Assembly: GCA_964461335.1 (NCBI GenBank)
Contig: CAYWTY010000003.1
Span: 1 to 59,360 of the forward strand
Length of the DNA: 59,360 nt
Direction of reading: 5' to 3'
Origin: JAKJBL01 sp964461335
Lineage (GTDB): Bacteria; Bacillota; Clostridia; Christensenellales; CAG-138
Under the pieces are notes generated by a model, which searched no databases, had not been told where the DNA came from, and worked only from the letters and a program-made list of their open reading frames with translations. Made by a program: the position numbers and the translations under genes. Below are positions 34,448-43,595 of this stretch, in pieces; positions within the stretch are counted from its first letter, which is position 1, and the number at the start of each line of letters is the position of its first letter.

Positions 34448-36169
34448 ATGGTGTATAAAGAAATGTTGAGCCAATGGCTTCTAAATAGTGATGATGCGAC
34501 TGTTGCAGAACTTTCTGCCTTAAGCGAAGCTGAACTTGAGGAGCGCTTTTATAAAGAGCTTGAGTTTGGAACTGCCGGCTTGCGCGGGATTATGGGCGCA
34601 GGCACAAACCGCATGAACCTATATGTGCTCCGCCGCGCAACTAAGGGGCTTGCAGACTATCTTGCTTCAATAAAAGGCGCAAAAACGCGAGGCGTAGTAA
34701 TAGCATATGATTCGCGCCTTAATTCTGATGTGTTTGCAAGAGAAACTGCGCTTGTGCTTGCAAATAACGGAATTCGCGCATATCTGTTTGAAAGCCTGCG
34801 CTCTGTGCCGCAGCTTTCGTTTTCTGTGCAAAAGCTTGGGTGCATAGCAGGAATTGTTATTACAGCAAGCCACAACCCTTCCGAGTATAACGGCTATAAG
34901 GTTTATTGGGAGCATGGCGGGCAGCTTGGCCCTATTCAGGCTGAGGAAGTGTTTTCGCGCATTTGTGCAGTCGGGTATTTTGGCGTAGCTGCAATGAGCA
35001 AAGCGGAAGCGCTTGAAAAAGGCCTGCTTACAATAGTAGGCAAGGAGCTTGACGAGGCGTATTATGCAGCTACTGCCTCGCTTATGCTTGAGCCTGCGCT
35101 TGTTTTAGAGCATGGGAGTGCGCTCAAGGTTGTTTACACACCTTTGCATGGGGCTGGCAAAGTTCCGGTTGTAGAGCTTTTAAGCCGAGTTGGCGTAAGC
35201 AATGTGCATGTTGTTATAGAACAGGCGGAACCTAATTCTGCGTTTCCTACTGTTAAGGCGCCAAACCCTGAGGAAGTTGATGCGTACGCGCTTTCTATTT
35301 CGCTTGCTAAGAAGCTTGATGCAGACCTTATTCTTGCGACTGACCCTGACGCTGACAGGCTTGGGCTTGCTGTAAGAGGGCATGACGGCAGCTTCTTCCT
35401 GCTAACAGGCAACCAAATTGGCTGCCTTCTGCTTCACTATATGCTAAGCACATTGCACGCAAAAGGGCGCTTGCCTAAAAACGGGCTTGTGGTAAAATCC
35501 ATTGTAAGCACTCCGCTTGCAGATGCAATCTGCGCCCGCTATTTAGTTCGGCTTGAAAGTGTGCTTACAGGCTTCCGCTTTATTTCCGAAAAGGTCGACT
35601 ACTGCGCTTCAACGCGCGAGTGCAGCTTCTTGTTCGGCTTCGAAGAAAGCTACGGGTTTTTGGCAGGCGGGTTCTCGCGCGATAAGGATGCGATATGTGC
35701 CTCAATGCTGCTTGCTGAGGCAGCACTTGTGTATTCGCTTAAGGGGATGACCCTTGCTGATGCTCTTGATGAGCTTGATACTCTATATGGTTGCTACCGC
35801 GAACGGGTTATTTCATATACGCTTGAGGGAAAGTCGGGCATGGAGCGGATTAAACAAGCAATGGCATCCCTTAGGGAAACCCCTATACAGAGCCTTGCAG
35901 GGTTAAAAACCGACTTTTATGAAGATTATTATGACTGCAGGCGCATTCATGTATTAAAGGGCTTTATAGAACATATAGAGCTTCCGAATGCGGAAATGGT
36001 GCGGTTTGTGCTTGAAGGAGGGGCGTTTGTTATTGTGCGCCCATCAGGAACTGAGCCAAAGCTCAAGCTGTATGTAGGAGTTAATGCAGCAAAAAAGGAG
36101 CAGGCAGACGCATTTGTTGAGCTTGTTGCAACGAAAGCAAAGGAACTTGTTGATAACCTGCTTGCATAA
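34448..36169 (+). CDS. Phosphoglucomutase/phosphomannomutase (alpha-D-phosphohexomutase)
   Basis: 573 residues from the ATG behind GGAGGAGCAA; an ATG 15 bases earlier lacks a binding site and includes the Shine-Dalgarno as codons. All four family signatures are present. GTAGLRGIMGAG is near residue 39 and the phosphoserine loop ITASHNPSEYNGYK near 138. The magnesium loop TDPDADRLG is near 298, the sugar-binding GFEESYGF near 399, and the phosphate-binding VRPSGTEPKLK near 530. It interconverts hexose 1- and 6-phosphates for wall and polysaccharide precursors. The length matches the PgcA type. Confidence 0.93.
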   Translation: MVYKEMLSQWLLNSDDATVAELSALSEAELEERFYKELEFGTAGLRGIMGAGTNRMNLYVLRRATKGLADYLASIKGAKTRGVVIAYDSRLNSDVFARETALVLANNGIRAYLFESLRSVPQLSFSVQKLGCIAGIVITASHNPSEYNGYKVYWEHGGQLGPIQAEEVFSRICAVGYFGVAAMSKAEALEKGLLTIVGKELDEAYYAATASLMLEPALVLEHGSALKVVYTPLHGAGKVPVVELLSRVGVSNVHVVIEQAEPNSAFPTVKAPNPEEVDAYALSISLAKKLDADLILATDPDADRLGLAVRGHDGSFFLLTGNQIGCLLLHYMLSTLHAKGRLPKNGLVVKSIVSTPLADAICARYLVRLESVLTGFRFISEKVDYCASTRECSFLFGFEESYGFLAGGFSRDKDAICASMLLAEAALVYSLKGMTLADALDELDTLYGCYRERVISYTLEGKSGMERIKQAMASLRETPIQSLAGLKTDFYEDYYDCRRIHVLKGFIEHIELPNAEMVRFVLEGGAFVIVRPSGTEPKLKLYVGVNAAKKEQADAFVELVATKAKELVDNLLA

Positions 36170-36182
36170 AGAAGGATGGAAA

Positions 36183-36914
36183 ATGGCTTTACTTAGGAAG
36201 TTTTGTGTTTTGCTCACAGTTTTGCTCCTTTTTGGCTGTTCAAAAAAAGCAGCTCCTGAGGATGCAATGGAGTTTTCAAAACAGCCTTTACAAGAGGAAG
36301 CTACGAGCACGCCAACAAACATAGAAGAAAACGAGGGGCTTGCAGTTACAGATAAAGCTGCCTATATTTTTAACAATGTGCTTTATGGCTCAGCCTCATA
36401 TAAAAACGAGAGCAAGTCCGCGCTACTGCTTTCTGAGGCTGAATTTGCGTTTTCATACTCGGGCGGTGTAGTTGAAAGTGTGCTTACGCCTGTTTCAGGC
36501 GAGAGCGATATTGTGCTACCAGGGGAGACTGCGTTCTGCACCCTATGGCAGACTGTTGATACGCCTTTAGAAGCTTCTTCTATTGAGCTTACCGTAAAGC
36601 TAAAATCAAAGCCTGCAACAAAGCCGCGCCTTGAGCTTGGTGTTGCTGACGCTAGGCTTATTGAGAATTACCCGGGCTTTGCTACGCTCTCAGGCAAACT
36701 GTTTAACCCGGGCACAGTTGTCTGTGAGCTCAACATGGTATATGCGGGCTTTTACGATAAGGACGGAGCGCTTTTAGGCGTATGGCATTTTACACGCAAC
36801 GCGCTTTTAAAGCCTGGTGATGCAGTTGCGTTCGTTGTTCATTTGCGTGCGCTTCCAATAAAAGATTTAGCAAAAAATACTGCCCAAATACGTATGCGCG
36901 CTTTTGGGCTTTAG
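36183..36914 (+). CDS. Putative lipoprotein, FxLYD-like
   Basis: 243 residues with a type II signal peptide (FCVLLTVLLLFGCSKK, lipobox LFGC). A Pro/Glu/Thr-rich linker follows, then two beta-rich domains. The second has GFATLSGKLFNPGTVV and YAGFYDKDGALLGV, a pattern like FxLYD domains, which are Ig-like folds on surface proteins. The start at 36183 is set by AAGAAGGATGGAAA; the frame extends further upstream inside the mutase gene. Its function is unknown. It lies 13 bp behind the mutase gene. Confidence 0.75.
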   Translation: MALLRKFCVLLTVLLLFGCSKKAAPEDAMEFSKQPLQEEATSTPTNIEENEGLAVTDKAAYIFNNVLYGSASYKNESKSALLLSEAEFAFSYSGGVVESVLTPVSGESDIVLPGETAFCTLWQTVDTPLEASSIELTVKLKSKPATKPRLELGVADARLIENYPGFATLSGKLFNPGTVVCELNMVYAGFYDKDGALLGVWHFTRNALLKPGDAVAFVVHLRALPIKDLAKNTAQIRMRAFGL

Positions 36915-36941
36915 GCAAAGCGCTGGCTTGGGAGGTTAGCT

Positions 36942-37595
36942 ATGGTTGTGCTTGGTATTTGCGGAATGAGCGGCAGCGGCAAGAGCACGCTTGCTGAGCG
37001 CATTGCAAATTCGCTCTCGTGCAGTGTTGAAATTATAGGGCAGGATTGTTATTATCGGGATCATTCTGAGCTGCCGTTTGAAGAGCGTATGCATATAAAC
37101 TACGATGAGCCGTGCGCTTTTGACCATGATGAGTTCTATGAGGATGTGTGCGCGCTCTCAGAAGGCAAGCCTATTTATGCAAAAGGCTACGATTATTCAA
37201 AGCATTTAAGGGCGGACAGTAAACGGCTTATAATGCCGCCTGATGTACTGCTTTTAGAGGGCATACATATGTTCCTTGATAAGCGGCTCTGCAGTTTAAT
37301 GAGCCTTAAGGTCTATATGCATGTTGATATAGATGTGTGCCTTCTACGGCGCATACGCAGGGATATTCGCGAGCGCGGCAGAGACATAGACAATATTCGT
37401 GAGCAATATCTTTTAACTGTAAAGCCAATGAACGAGCAATATATTATGAAGTATATTCAAGAAGCTGACTTTGCTGTAATGCGCGGCGGAAAGAATGTGC
37501 TTGCAATAGATGCGATATGTGCGTATCTTGGCGCCAAGCTCCTTGCACAAAGGTTTATCAAGGAGCCGGGCTGCAATTCTCTTTACGCAGAATGA
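36942..37595 (+). CDS. Uridine kinase-like P-loop phosphotransferase
   Basis: 217 residues. Walker A GMSGSGKST is at residues 8-16. IIGQDCYYRD near 32-41 corresponds to the DxYY nucleoside-binding motif of uridine kinase, and YDEPCAFDHDEF near 51-62 to its NFDHP-like segment. RRIRRDIRERGRDIDNI near 129-145 is the lid region. It should phosphorylate uridine or cytidine for pyrimidine salvage. It is a divergent member, so a related substrate such as a phosphoribulose-type sugar is possible. GGGAGGTTAGCT precedes the ATG. Confidence 0.85.
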   Translation: MVVLGICGMSGSGKSTLAERIANSLSCSVEIIGQDCYYRDHSELPFEERMHINYDEPCAFDHDEFYEDVCALSEGKPIYAKGYDYSKHLRADSKRLIMPPDVLLLEGIHMFLDKRLCSLMSLKVYMHVDIDVCLLRRIRRDIRERGRDIDNIREQYLLTVKPMNEQYIMKYIQEADFAVMRGGKNVLAIDAICAYLGAKLLAQRFIKEPGCNSLYAE

Positions 37596-37606
37596 AAGGA
37601 TAAGCC

Positions 37607-38767
37607 ATGGAAAAGCCGCCGCAAACCCGCTGGCCCAGAATGCAAAAGATAGTCTTTCTAATTACATATACAATACTGCTCTTTCTTATACTGTTTCGGA
37701 TTGAGGCAGTTTCAAAGGCTGTACTGTGGGTTCTTGATGTGATCTCGCCGCTTTTAATAGGGCTTGCGCTTGCGTTTATCTTCCAACTGCCTATGAACTT
37801 CTTTCAAACCAAAGTGTTTAGCTCGTGGGAGCGGCATAAATGCCTCATACTTAAAAAACTGTATAAACCGCTTACTCTAATACTTGCGTATTTATGCGTG
37901 TTCCTCTTTATTGCGGGCTTTAGTGCGCTTGTGCTCCCCCGCATTGCAGATAGCGTAATGAGGCTTGCAGCAAACTTTACTGTTTATGTTGCAAGGTTTA
38001 GGGATTGGATGGATGGCGTAATGGGCACTGCCTCCATTACCCCGGAGCTAAGCTCGCTTATTAGTGAAGTATGGCAGCAGGTGCTTCTCTTTTTGCAGCA
38101 AATGCTCGCAACTATTGTCAGCCGTGCGTTTGACTTTACAATAGGCCTAACAACAGGCCTAATGCGCTTTTTGCTCGCACTTATGATTTCGGGTTATATG
38201 CTTTACAATAAGACTAAGCTTCTCGCCCAAACAAGGCGGCTTTGCGCAGCCTGCATAGGCGAAGCGAGAACTGCGCGTGCTTGCGATGTGCTTAATATTT
38301 CAAGCCATGTGTTTTCAAGGTTTATAGTAGGCACAATTACTGTTTCGCTTACGCTTGGCGCAATGTGCTTTATTGGGATGCGGCTTTTGAACATGCACTA
38401 TGCGTTCTTTATAAGCTCAATAATTGCTGTAACTCAACTCGTTCCAATACTTGGCCCAATTTTGGGCACAATCCCATGTACGCTTATTCTGCTCGTTATT
38501 GAGCCTAGGCAGGCGCTTTGGTTCGTTTTGTTTATTGCTATTCTTCAGCGTATAGATAATGCCTTTGTTTCCCCGCATATATTAGGCAGCGCAATTGGTC
38601 TTCCCGGCCTCTGGGTGCTTACAAGCATAATTATAGGCGGGGCAATGTTTGGCGTGTGGGGTATGCTCCTTGGCGCACCGCTTGCAGCAGTTGCGTACAG
38701 GCTTGTAGGGGAGTGGGTCAGAAGGCGCGAAAGCGCTTTAAGGGGCAGGGCAGCAGGGGATGGCTGA
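37607..38767 (+). CDS. AI-2E family (PF01594-type) membrane permease
   Basis: 386 residues with seven to eight hydrophobic segments. Two lie near the N-terminus and one near residue 90, with a soluble helical part between. A cluster follows from about 175 to 365, including FFISSIIAVTQLVPILGPILG near 263-283, the conserved core of the family. Members move AI-2, sodium/protons or other solutes; the substrate cannot be told. The last gene of the run starting at panE, 11 bp behind the kinase. Confidence 0.9.
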   Translation: MEKPPQTRWPRMQKIVFLITYTILLFLILFRIEAVSKAVLWVLDVISPLLIGLALAFIFQLPMNFFQTKVFSSWERHKCLILKKLYKPLTLILAYLCVFLFIAGFSALVLPRIADSVMRLAANFTVYVARFRDWMDGVMGTASITPELSSLISEVWQQVLLFLQQMLATIVSRAFDFTIGLTTGLMRFLLALMISGYMLYNKTKLLAQTRRLCAACIGEARTARACDVLNISSHVFSRFIVGTITVSLTLGAMCFIGMRLLNMHYAFFISSIIAVTQLVPILGPILGTIPCTLILLVIEPRQALWFVLFIAILQRIDNAFVSPHILGSAIGLPGLWVLTSIIIGGAMFGVWGMLLGAPLAAVAYRLVGEWVRRRESALRGRAAGDG

Positions 38768-38879
38768 ATAAATTATGAAATTTGCCTGCTTATGTTTTCT
38801 TGGTGGCTGCTTTGTGGTAAACTAAGAAAGCGTTGTTTTTTGCACGGTTTGTGCGCAATCCTAAGAAAGGGGCTTTTAT

Positions 38880-41876
38880 TTGCGAATTAAGCGCGTATTG
38901 CTGATATTATTTGTAGCCTTGCTTAGCGGAGCAGGGCTGTATCTTGTGCTTATAATGCATTCTGGCGAACAGGGGCAGTCTTCAGCAGTAAAAGTCCGCT
39001 TAAATGAGGTTATGACATCAAACCCGGGCGTAGTTGCTGATGAAAACGGCAACTATCCGGACTGGGTAGAGCTTTATAACCCGCTTGACGAAGAAATAGA
39101 TATTTCAGGCTTTGGGCTTACTGATGATAAACTTACTGCTGCAAAATGGGTGTTCCCAACAGGAACCCGCATAAGCGCCAAGGGCTACATTATTGTGTTC
39201 TTTTCAAAATCTGATAATGGCGGCCCGCTTCACGCACCGTTTAAACTTTCCGCCAAAGATGACCTTGTGCTTACAAGCCCGACTGGCAGAGCTATCGACA
39301 GCTTAGCGCTTGTATCAGTTGCTGCTGGCGCTTCTCTAAGCCGTGACGAACTTACAGGCGCGTGGGCAGAAACTGCGTTTCCTTCGCCCGGCTTTCCAAA
39401 TACTGAAGAAGGCTCAATTGCTTACTTTGCTACTTTAAAAGAAAACGTGGTTGACAACGGGGTTCGAATAAACGAGTTTATGGCAAGCAACTCTACAACC
39501 CTGCCAGGGCCTTACGGCGAGTATTCGGATTGGGTAGAGCTTTATAATACAACAGGCGAGGATGTAGAGCTTTTTGGCTGCGGCCTTTCAGATAATATCA
39601 ACCGCCCTATGAAGTGGTCGTTTCCTGAAGGAACTGTAATAAAAGCGCATGATGTGCTGCTTATATATTGCTCAGGCAGGGATGGGCTTATAGAAGGAGC
39701 GCTCCATGTGCCGTTTGCGCTTCGCACCTATAAAGAAGATGTTGTGTTTTCAAGCAGAAAAGGCAAGATTATTGACAGCATTTCTTACAGCAAGCAAGAG
39801 ACGGATCGTTCAATGGCGCGCATACCTGATGGCACAGGCGAATGGCAGCAAGTCGCGCAGCCTACACCCGGTTACCCAAATACTGAAGAAGGCTTTAGTG
39901 AGTTTTCGAAAACTGCGCTATCCCCTAAGGGCCCCATTGTGCTTTCTGAAGCATTAAGCTGCAATGTTTCCTCGCTAAACCGCGAGAGTCAATCTCCCGA
40001 CTGGATAGAGCTCCACAACAGCTCAGGGGAACCTGTCGAACTTTTAGGCTGGGCGCTTTCAGACAACCCCAAAAACCCTGAAAAATGGGTTTTCCCAGAT
40101 ACAACCATGGCGCCTGGCGAATACATGCTTGTTTTTGCAACAGGCGAAGATATAAAAGACACGCAAAAAAAAAAGTTTGAAACCAACTTTGCGCTCTCCT
40201 CCAAAGGCGAAGTAGTGCTGCTTTTTTCGCCAGAAGGCGAACTAATGGATAAGCTGCAGCTCCCTGCAAGCGGGGCTGATATAAGCTTTGGAAGGACAAG
40301 CGCAGGCTTAAGATATTTTAAAAGCCCGACACCAGGCGAAAAAAATTCAGAAGGCTTTCTCGGAATAACCGCTTTGCCTGAGTTTTCAGTTAAACCCGGA
40401 GTATATGAAGAAAAAATAGAAATTGCGCTTAGCGCAGGCGAAGGCTCGAAAATATATTACACTACTGATTGTACTCTGCCTACGCCTGCATCAATACCCT
40501 ATAACGGGCCTATAAAGCTTGAGAAAAACACGGTTATACGAGCAGTGGCAGTGCGCGAGGGGTATTTGCCAGGGCCTGCAGCAACTGGCACATATTTGTT
40601 TTTTAGCGATGGCGCAAAGCACGCCCTGCCAATAGCTGCGCTTGTAAGCGAACCTAAGCACCTTTGGGATAAAAAGACCGGGATTTATGCATTCGGCGAA
40701 AAATATGACCCAGATTTGCCGTATGCGGATGCGCTCCTAAACGCGAACTTCTACCAAGGCAGAGGTACTCAGGGCGAAGAAATGCAAACTGCATGGGAGC
40801 GGCCTTTTAACTTTGCAATATATGGCGAGGATAACATGCTCGCGTTTTCTCAGGATGTCTCAGTTCGCATAGGCGGGGCGTTCGGGCGCGGCAGAAGCCA
40901 GAAAGCGTTTAATATTATTGCGCGCTCGCAATACGGAAGCAAAAGTATGGAACACCCGTTTTTTGAAAGCAGGCAGTTTACAGAGTATAAATCGCTTGTA
41001 CTGCGAGCAGGTGCGCAGGACCAAAACCGTTCAAAAATCCGGGATGAGCTTTCTACAGGCATACTTGAAGGCACAGACGTACGCTTCTTGTTTCAGGCAT
41101 ATAAACCCTATGTGCTCTACCTTAACGGCGAATACTGGGGCGTGTACTTCCTAAAAGAAAAGCGCAGTCGCTTCTTTGTTGCAGCACACGAGGGGGTTGT
41201 GGACTCTGAGGCGCTTGATCTTCTTAAGGCAAGCACCCAAATATCCCATGGGAGCAATAGGGAGTGGCTGAGCCTTATGGACTATATCAGAACCCACGAC
41301 CTTTCCCAAGAGGCGAACTATAAATATGTTGATGAGCGCCTTGATGCGGATAGTTTTATGGATTATATGATTTGTGAGCTTTATGTTGGCAATACAGACT
41401 ATGCAAATATTCAGTATTATAAACTACCAGGGGGCAAATGGAAGTGGGTATATTACGATTTTTGCTGGGGATGGAACAATATTGAGCACACCACAATAAA
41501 AAACCGCCGCGGCACAGTACCTGCAGCCTCTGATTTATTTAATGCAATGCTCAAGAACCAAGGTTGGAGGGATAGGTTCATTCGCCGCTTTGGGGAGCTT
41601 ATGAATACTGTGTATGCGCCTGAGCGCGTAAACAAACTTATTGATACGCTTTATGCTGATGTAGAACCTGAAATCAAGCGCGAGCGCGAAAAGTTTAATG
41701 GGCCAACATTCATGGGCGTTAAGCAGCACCAGGAAGTATTCGGAAGCTATGATAGCTTTTTGCGCAGTGTGGAATATATCCGGAAGTTTGCGCTTGAGCG
41801 GCCTACGCAAATAAAGGCGCAGCTAAAAAGCGAATTTAATTTATCGGATGCGTATATGCGGGAGGTGTTCGGTTGA
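38880..41876 (+). CDS. CotH-type kinase with three lamin-tail domains and a chitobiase-like domain
   Basis: 998 residues from a TTG codon behind AAGAAAGGGG. An N-terminal membrane helix (LLILFVALLSGAGLYLVLI) anchors it with the rest outside. Three lamin-tail (LTD) domains follow, at about residues 38-175, 196-335 and 345-490. Each has an NE or SE start, a DWVELYN or DWIELHN core and a W-x-FP motif, and the first two end in PGFPNTEEG or PGYPNTEEG. A chitobiase C-terminal-type beta domain (KIYYTTDCTLPTP) lies near 515-580. The last 400 residues are a CotH domain: RIGGAFGRGRSQKAFNI near 663, DQNRSKIRDE near 714 and WVYYDFCWGWNN near 860. CotH proteins are atypical kinases that phosphorylate spore-coat or surface proteins. 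TTGA overlap couples it to the VTC gene. Confidence 0.9.
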   Translation: MRIKRVLLILFVALLSGAGLYLVLIMHSGEQGQSSAVKVRLNEVMTSNPGVVADENGNYPDWVELYNPLDEEIDISGFGLTDDKLTAAKWVFPTGTRISAKGYIIVFFSKSDNGGPLHAPFKLSAKDDLVLTSPTGRAIDSLALVSVAAGASLSRDELTGAWAETAFPSPGFPNTEEGSIAYFATLKENVVDNGVRINEFMASNSTTLPGPYGEYSDWVELYNTTGEDVELFGCGLSDNINRPMKWSFPEGTVIKAHDVLLIYCSGRDGLIEGALHVPFALRTYKEDVVFSSRKGKIIDSISYSKQETDRSMARIPDGTGEWQQVAQPTPGYPNTEEGFSEFSKTALSPKGPIVLSEALSCNVSSLNRESQSPDWIELHNSSGEPVELLGWALSDNPKNPEKWVFPDTTMAPGEYMLVFATGEDIKDTQKKKFETNFALSSKGEVVLLFSPEGELMDKLQLPASGADISFGRTSAGLRYFKSPTPGEKNSEGFLGITALPEFSVKPGVYEEKIEIALSAGEGSKIYYTTDCTLPTPASIPYNGPIKLEKNTVIRAVAVREGYLPGPAATGTYLFFSDGAKHALPIAALVSEPKHLWDKKTGIYAFGEKYDPDLPYADALLNANFYQGRGTQGEEMQTAWERPFNFAIYGEDNMLAFSQDVSVRIGGAFGRGRSQKAFNIIARSQYGSKSMEHPFFESRQFTEYKSLVLRAGAQDQNRSKIRDELSTGILEGTDVRFLFQAYKPYVLYLNGEYWGVYFLKEKRSRFFVAAHEGVVDSEALDLLKASTQISHGSNREWLSLMDYIRTHDLSQEANYKYVDERLDADSFMDYMICELYVGNTDYANIQYYKLPGGKWKWVYYDFCWGWNNIEHTTIKNRRGTVPAASDLFNAMLKNQGWRDRFIRRFGELMNTVYAPERVNKLIDTLYADVEPEIKREREKFNGPTFMGVKQHQEVFGSYDSFLRSVEYIRKFALERPTQIKAQLKSEFNLSDAYMREVFG

Positions 41877-42562
41877 GTGTTAAAACCTTCAGGCATGAGC
41901 TTAAATATTATATAGGACAAGCAGAGTATGAGCTTATAAGCCGCAAGCTTGCGCTTACTATGGACCGCGACAGGTTTGCGTTAAGAAGCGGCAAATATTT
42001 CATACGCAGCCTTTATTTTGACGATTATGAGAACAGCGCTCTGCAAGAGAAGCTCGATGGTACGGATAGCAGAAGAAAATACCGCATTCGAAGCTATAAC
42101 CTAAAGGATACAGGCGTTAAGCTTGAATGCAAGCGCAAGGAGGGCCCATATGTCCAAAAAAGCGTGCTTAAGGTTTCAAGGGCTGAATGCGATGCGCTCA
42201 TAAGCGGAAACTTCGGCTTCCTTTTAAGCAGGAGCGAACCTTTTGCACACGAAATGTATGCGATATTTCGTATGCGCAACCTTAAGCCGCGTGTTATAGT
42301 TGAGTATTGGCGTGAGGCGTATGTGTTCCCTGTTGAAGATGTCAGGGTGACATTTGATCAGGATATACGCACAGGTTTTCGCGCAACATCGCTCTTTGAC
42401 CCTACGCTTCCCACTTACCCTGTACTCGACGAGTACGGCATGGTGTTGGAAATAAAATTCAACAAATACCTTCCGGGCCATATACGCGCTCTTGTACAGC
42501 CTGTGCAAAATGCACAGCGGAGCGCAATAAGCAAGTATTGCCTGTGCAGGAAATACGAATAG
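41873..42562 (+). CDS. VTC-domain polyphosphate polymerase-like protein
   Basis: 229 residues from a TTG overlapping the CotH stop (TTGA), with GGAGG seven bases upstream. The whole protein is a VTC domain, the triphosphate-tunnel fold of yeast Vtc4, which makes polyphosphate from ATP. The tunnel-type basic and acidic residues are visible in FRHELKYYI near residue 5, RSLYFDDYEN near 44, KYRIRSYN near 64, KLECKRKEG near 79, and EIKFNKYLPG near 202. In bacteria this family is repeatedly found with CotH and DUF4956 genes. Polymer identity and direction of export are inference. Confidence 0.9.
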   Translation: MSVKTFRHELKYYIGQAEYELISRKLALTMDRDRFALRSGKYFIRSLYFDDYENSALQEKLDGTDSRRKYRIRSYNLKDTGVKLECKRKEGPYVQKSVLKVSRAECDALISGNFGFLLSRSEPFAHEMYAIFRMRNLKPRVIVEYWREAYVFPVEDVRVTFDQDIRTGFRATSLFDPTLPTYPVLDEYGMVLEIKFNKYLPGHIRALVQPVQNAQRSAISKYCLCRKYE

Positions 42563-42575
42563 GAGGATTTTATAA

Positions 42576-43247
42576 ATGCCTGACCCTATTGCAAATGTTT
42601 TCGATATCAAGCACCTCTTCAGCAGCCCGCTTCCGCCGCTGCAGATAATCATCACTCTCTTGGTTTCGCTGCTTCTTGGCGGGTTTATATTCTTCGTCTA
42701 CAAAAAGACATTCGGCGGTGTGCTGTACTCGCGCACATTCAACCTAAGCCTTATTATGCTTACTATGGTCACATCGCTTGTGCTTATTCTTATTGTGAAC
42801 AACCTGACCTTAAGCCTAGGCATGGTGGGTGCGCTCTCAATAATCCGCTTTCGCACAGCAGTTAAAGACCCTATGGATACAGCCTATATGTTTTGGGCTG
42901 TTGGTGAAGGCATAGCGCTTGGTGCGCAGTTTTTTGACGTTGCGTTTATAGGCGCAGCTGTAATTGGGCTTGTTATGGTGCTGATTACTGCGTTTAAACT
43001 GCGTGCAAGCATGCCCTACCTTTTAATATTGCATTTTAATGAAGCTGCAAACGCAGGTGTTAAAAACCTCATTAAGCAGCTCCCGCGTACACGGGTAAGA
43101 AGCCGCACAAGCCAGCGCGAAGGGGTTGAGCTTACAGTTGAAGTTCGGCTTCATGATGAAGAAACTTCAGTTGTTGATAAATTCCTGCGCATAGAAGGCG
43201 TCTTTGATGCAACGCTTATCGCGCACCAGGGGGATATGGTCTCCTAA
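42576..43247 (+). CDS. DUF4956 membrane protein
   Basis: 223 residues. About four membrane segments lie in the first 150 residues (PLQIIITLLVSLLLGGFIFFV, then NLSLIMLTMVTSLVLILIV), with the conserved LGMVGALSIIRFRTAVKDPMD loop near residues 86-106. A soluble alpha/beta C-terminus of about 75 residues follows and looks like a small ferredoxin-like fold. The family is uncharacterised and typically accompanies VTC-domain polymerases, so it may be a channel or partner for the polymer product. AGGAGG precedes the ATG. It ends the cassette, followed by a terminator. Confidence 0.9.
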   Translation: MPDPIANVFDIKHLFSSPLPPLQIIITLLVSLLLGGFIFFVYKKTFGGVLYSRTFNLSLIMLTMVTSLVLILIVNNLTLSLGMVGALSIIRFRTAVKDPMDTAYMFWAVGEGIALGAQFFDVAFIGAAVIGLVMVLITAFKLRASMPYLLILHFNEAANAGVKNLIKQLPRTRVRSRTSQREGVELTVEVRLHDEETSVVDKFLRIEGVFDATLIAHQGDMVS

Positions 43248-43284
43248 GCTGCATTTTTCGGTTTAACCACTATAAAAAGGGCTT

Positions 43285-43320
43285 CCCGGGTGCAGTTGTC
43301 AACGCGCCCGGGCGTTTTGT
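43285..43320 (+). terminator. Terminator of the CotH-VTC-DUF4956 cassette
   Basis: CCCGGG at 43285-43290 pairs with CCCGGG at 43307-43312 and GTTG pairs with CAAC in the loop; CGTTTTGTTT follows. Confidence 0.7.
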
Positions 43321-43352
43321 TTAAATCAAAGCAAAAATAGTGAAATTTCCGC

Positions 43353-43381
43353 TTGCATTCGTTTTTCGTTTAGTATAGAAT
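43353..43381 (+). promoter_or_regulatory. Promoter of the S10 ribosomal operon
   Basis: TTGCAT at 43353-43358 and TAGAAT at 43376-43381 with a 17-base spacer. Start of transcription is predicted near 43388, giving a leader of about 208 nucleotides. Confidence 0.6.
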
Positions 43382-43387
43382 ACAAAT

Positions 43388-43595
43388 GCTGCGCAAAAGA
43401 GCAAGCTGTTTTGTGCAGTTGGGATGAAGCAAAAGGTTGCCGGATGCCATCCGGGTAATTTTTGCAGACCGTTCCTAAGAGTGATGGCACTTTGGCTAAA
43501 TGTTGTTCGGGCTGGGAGGAATCCCGGCGCATAAGAAAAGATAGAAACACACGGCCGAGTGTACAGCCCAATTTAAAGAAGGAGGCTTAAATAAT
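43388..43595 (+). promoter_or_regulatory. Structured 5' leader of the S10 operon
   Basis: Two clear hairpins. The first is long and bulged: GCAAAA at 43429-43434 with TTTTGC at 43460-43465, enclosing CCGGAT-GCC-ATCCGG at 43440-43454. The second, GCTGGGA-GGAA-TCCCGGC, is at 43511-43528. The leader could carry feedback control by a ribosomal protein; which one is not determinable. The rest has no other gene. Confidence 0.5.
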
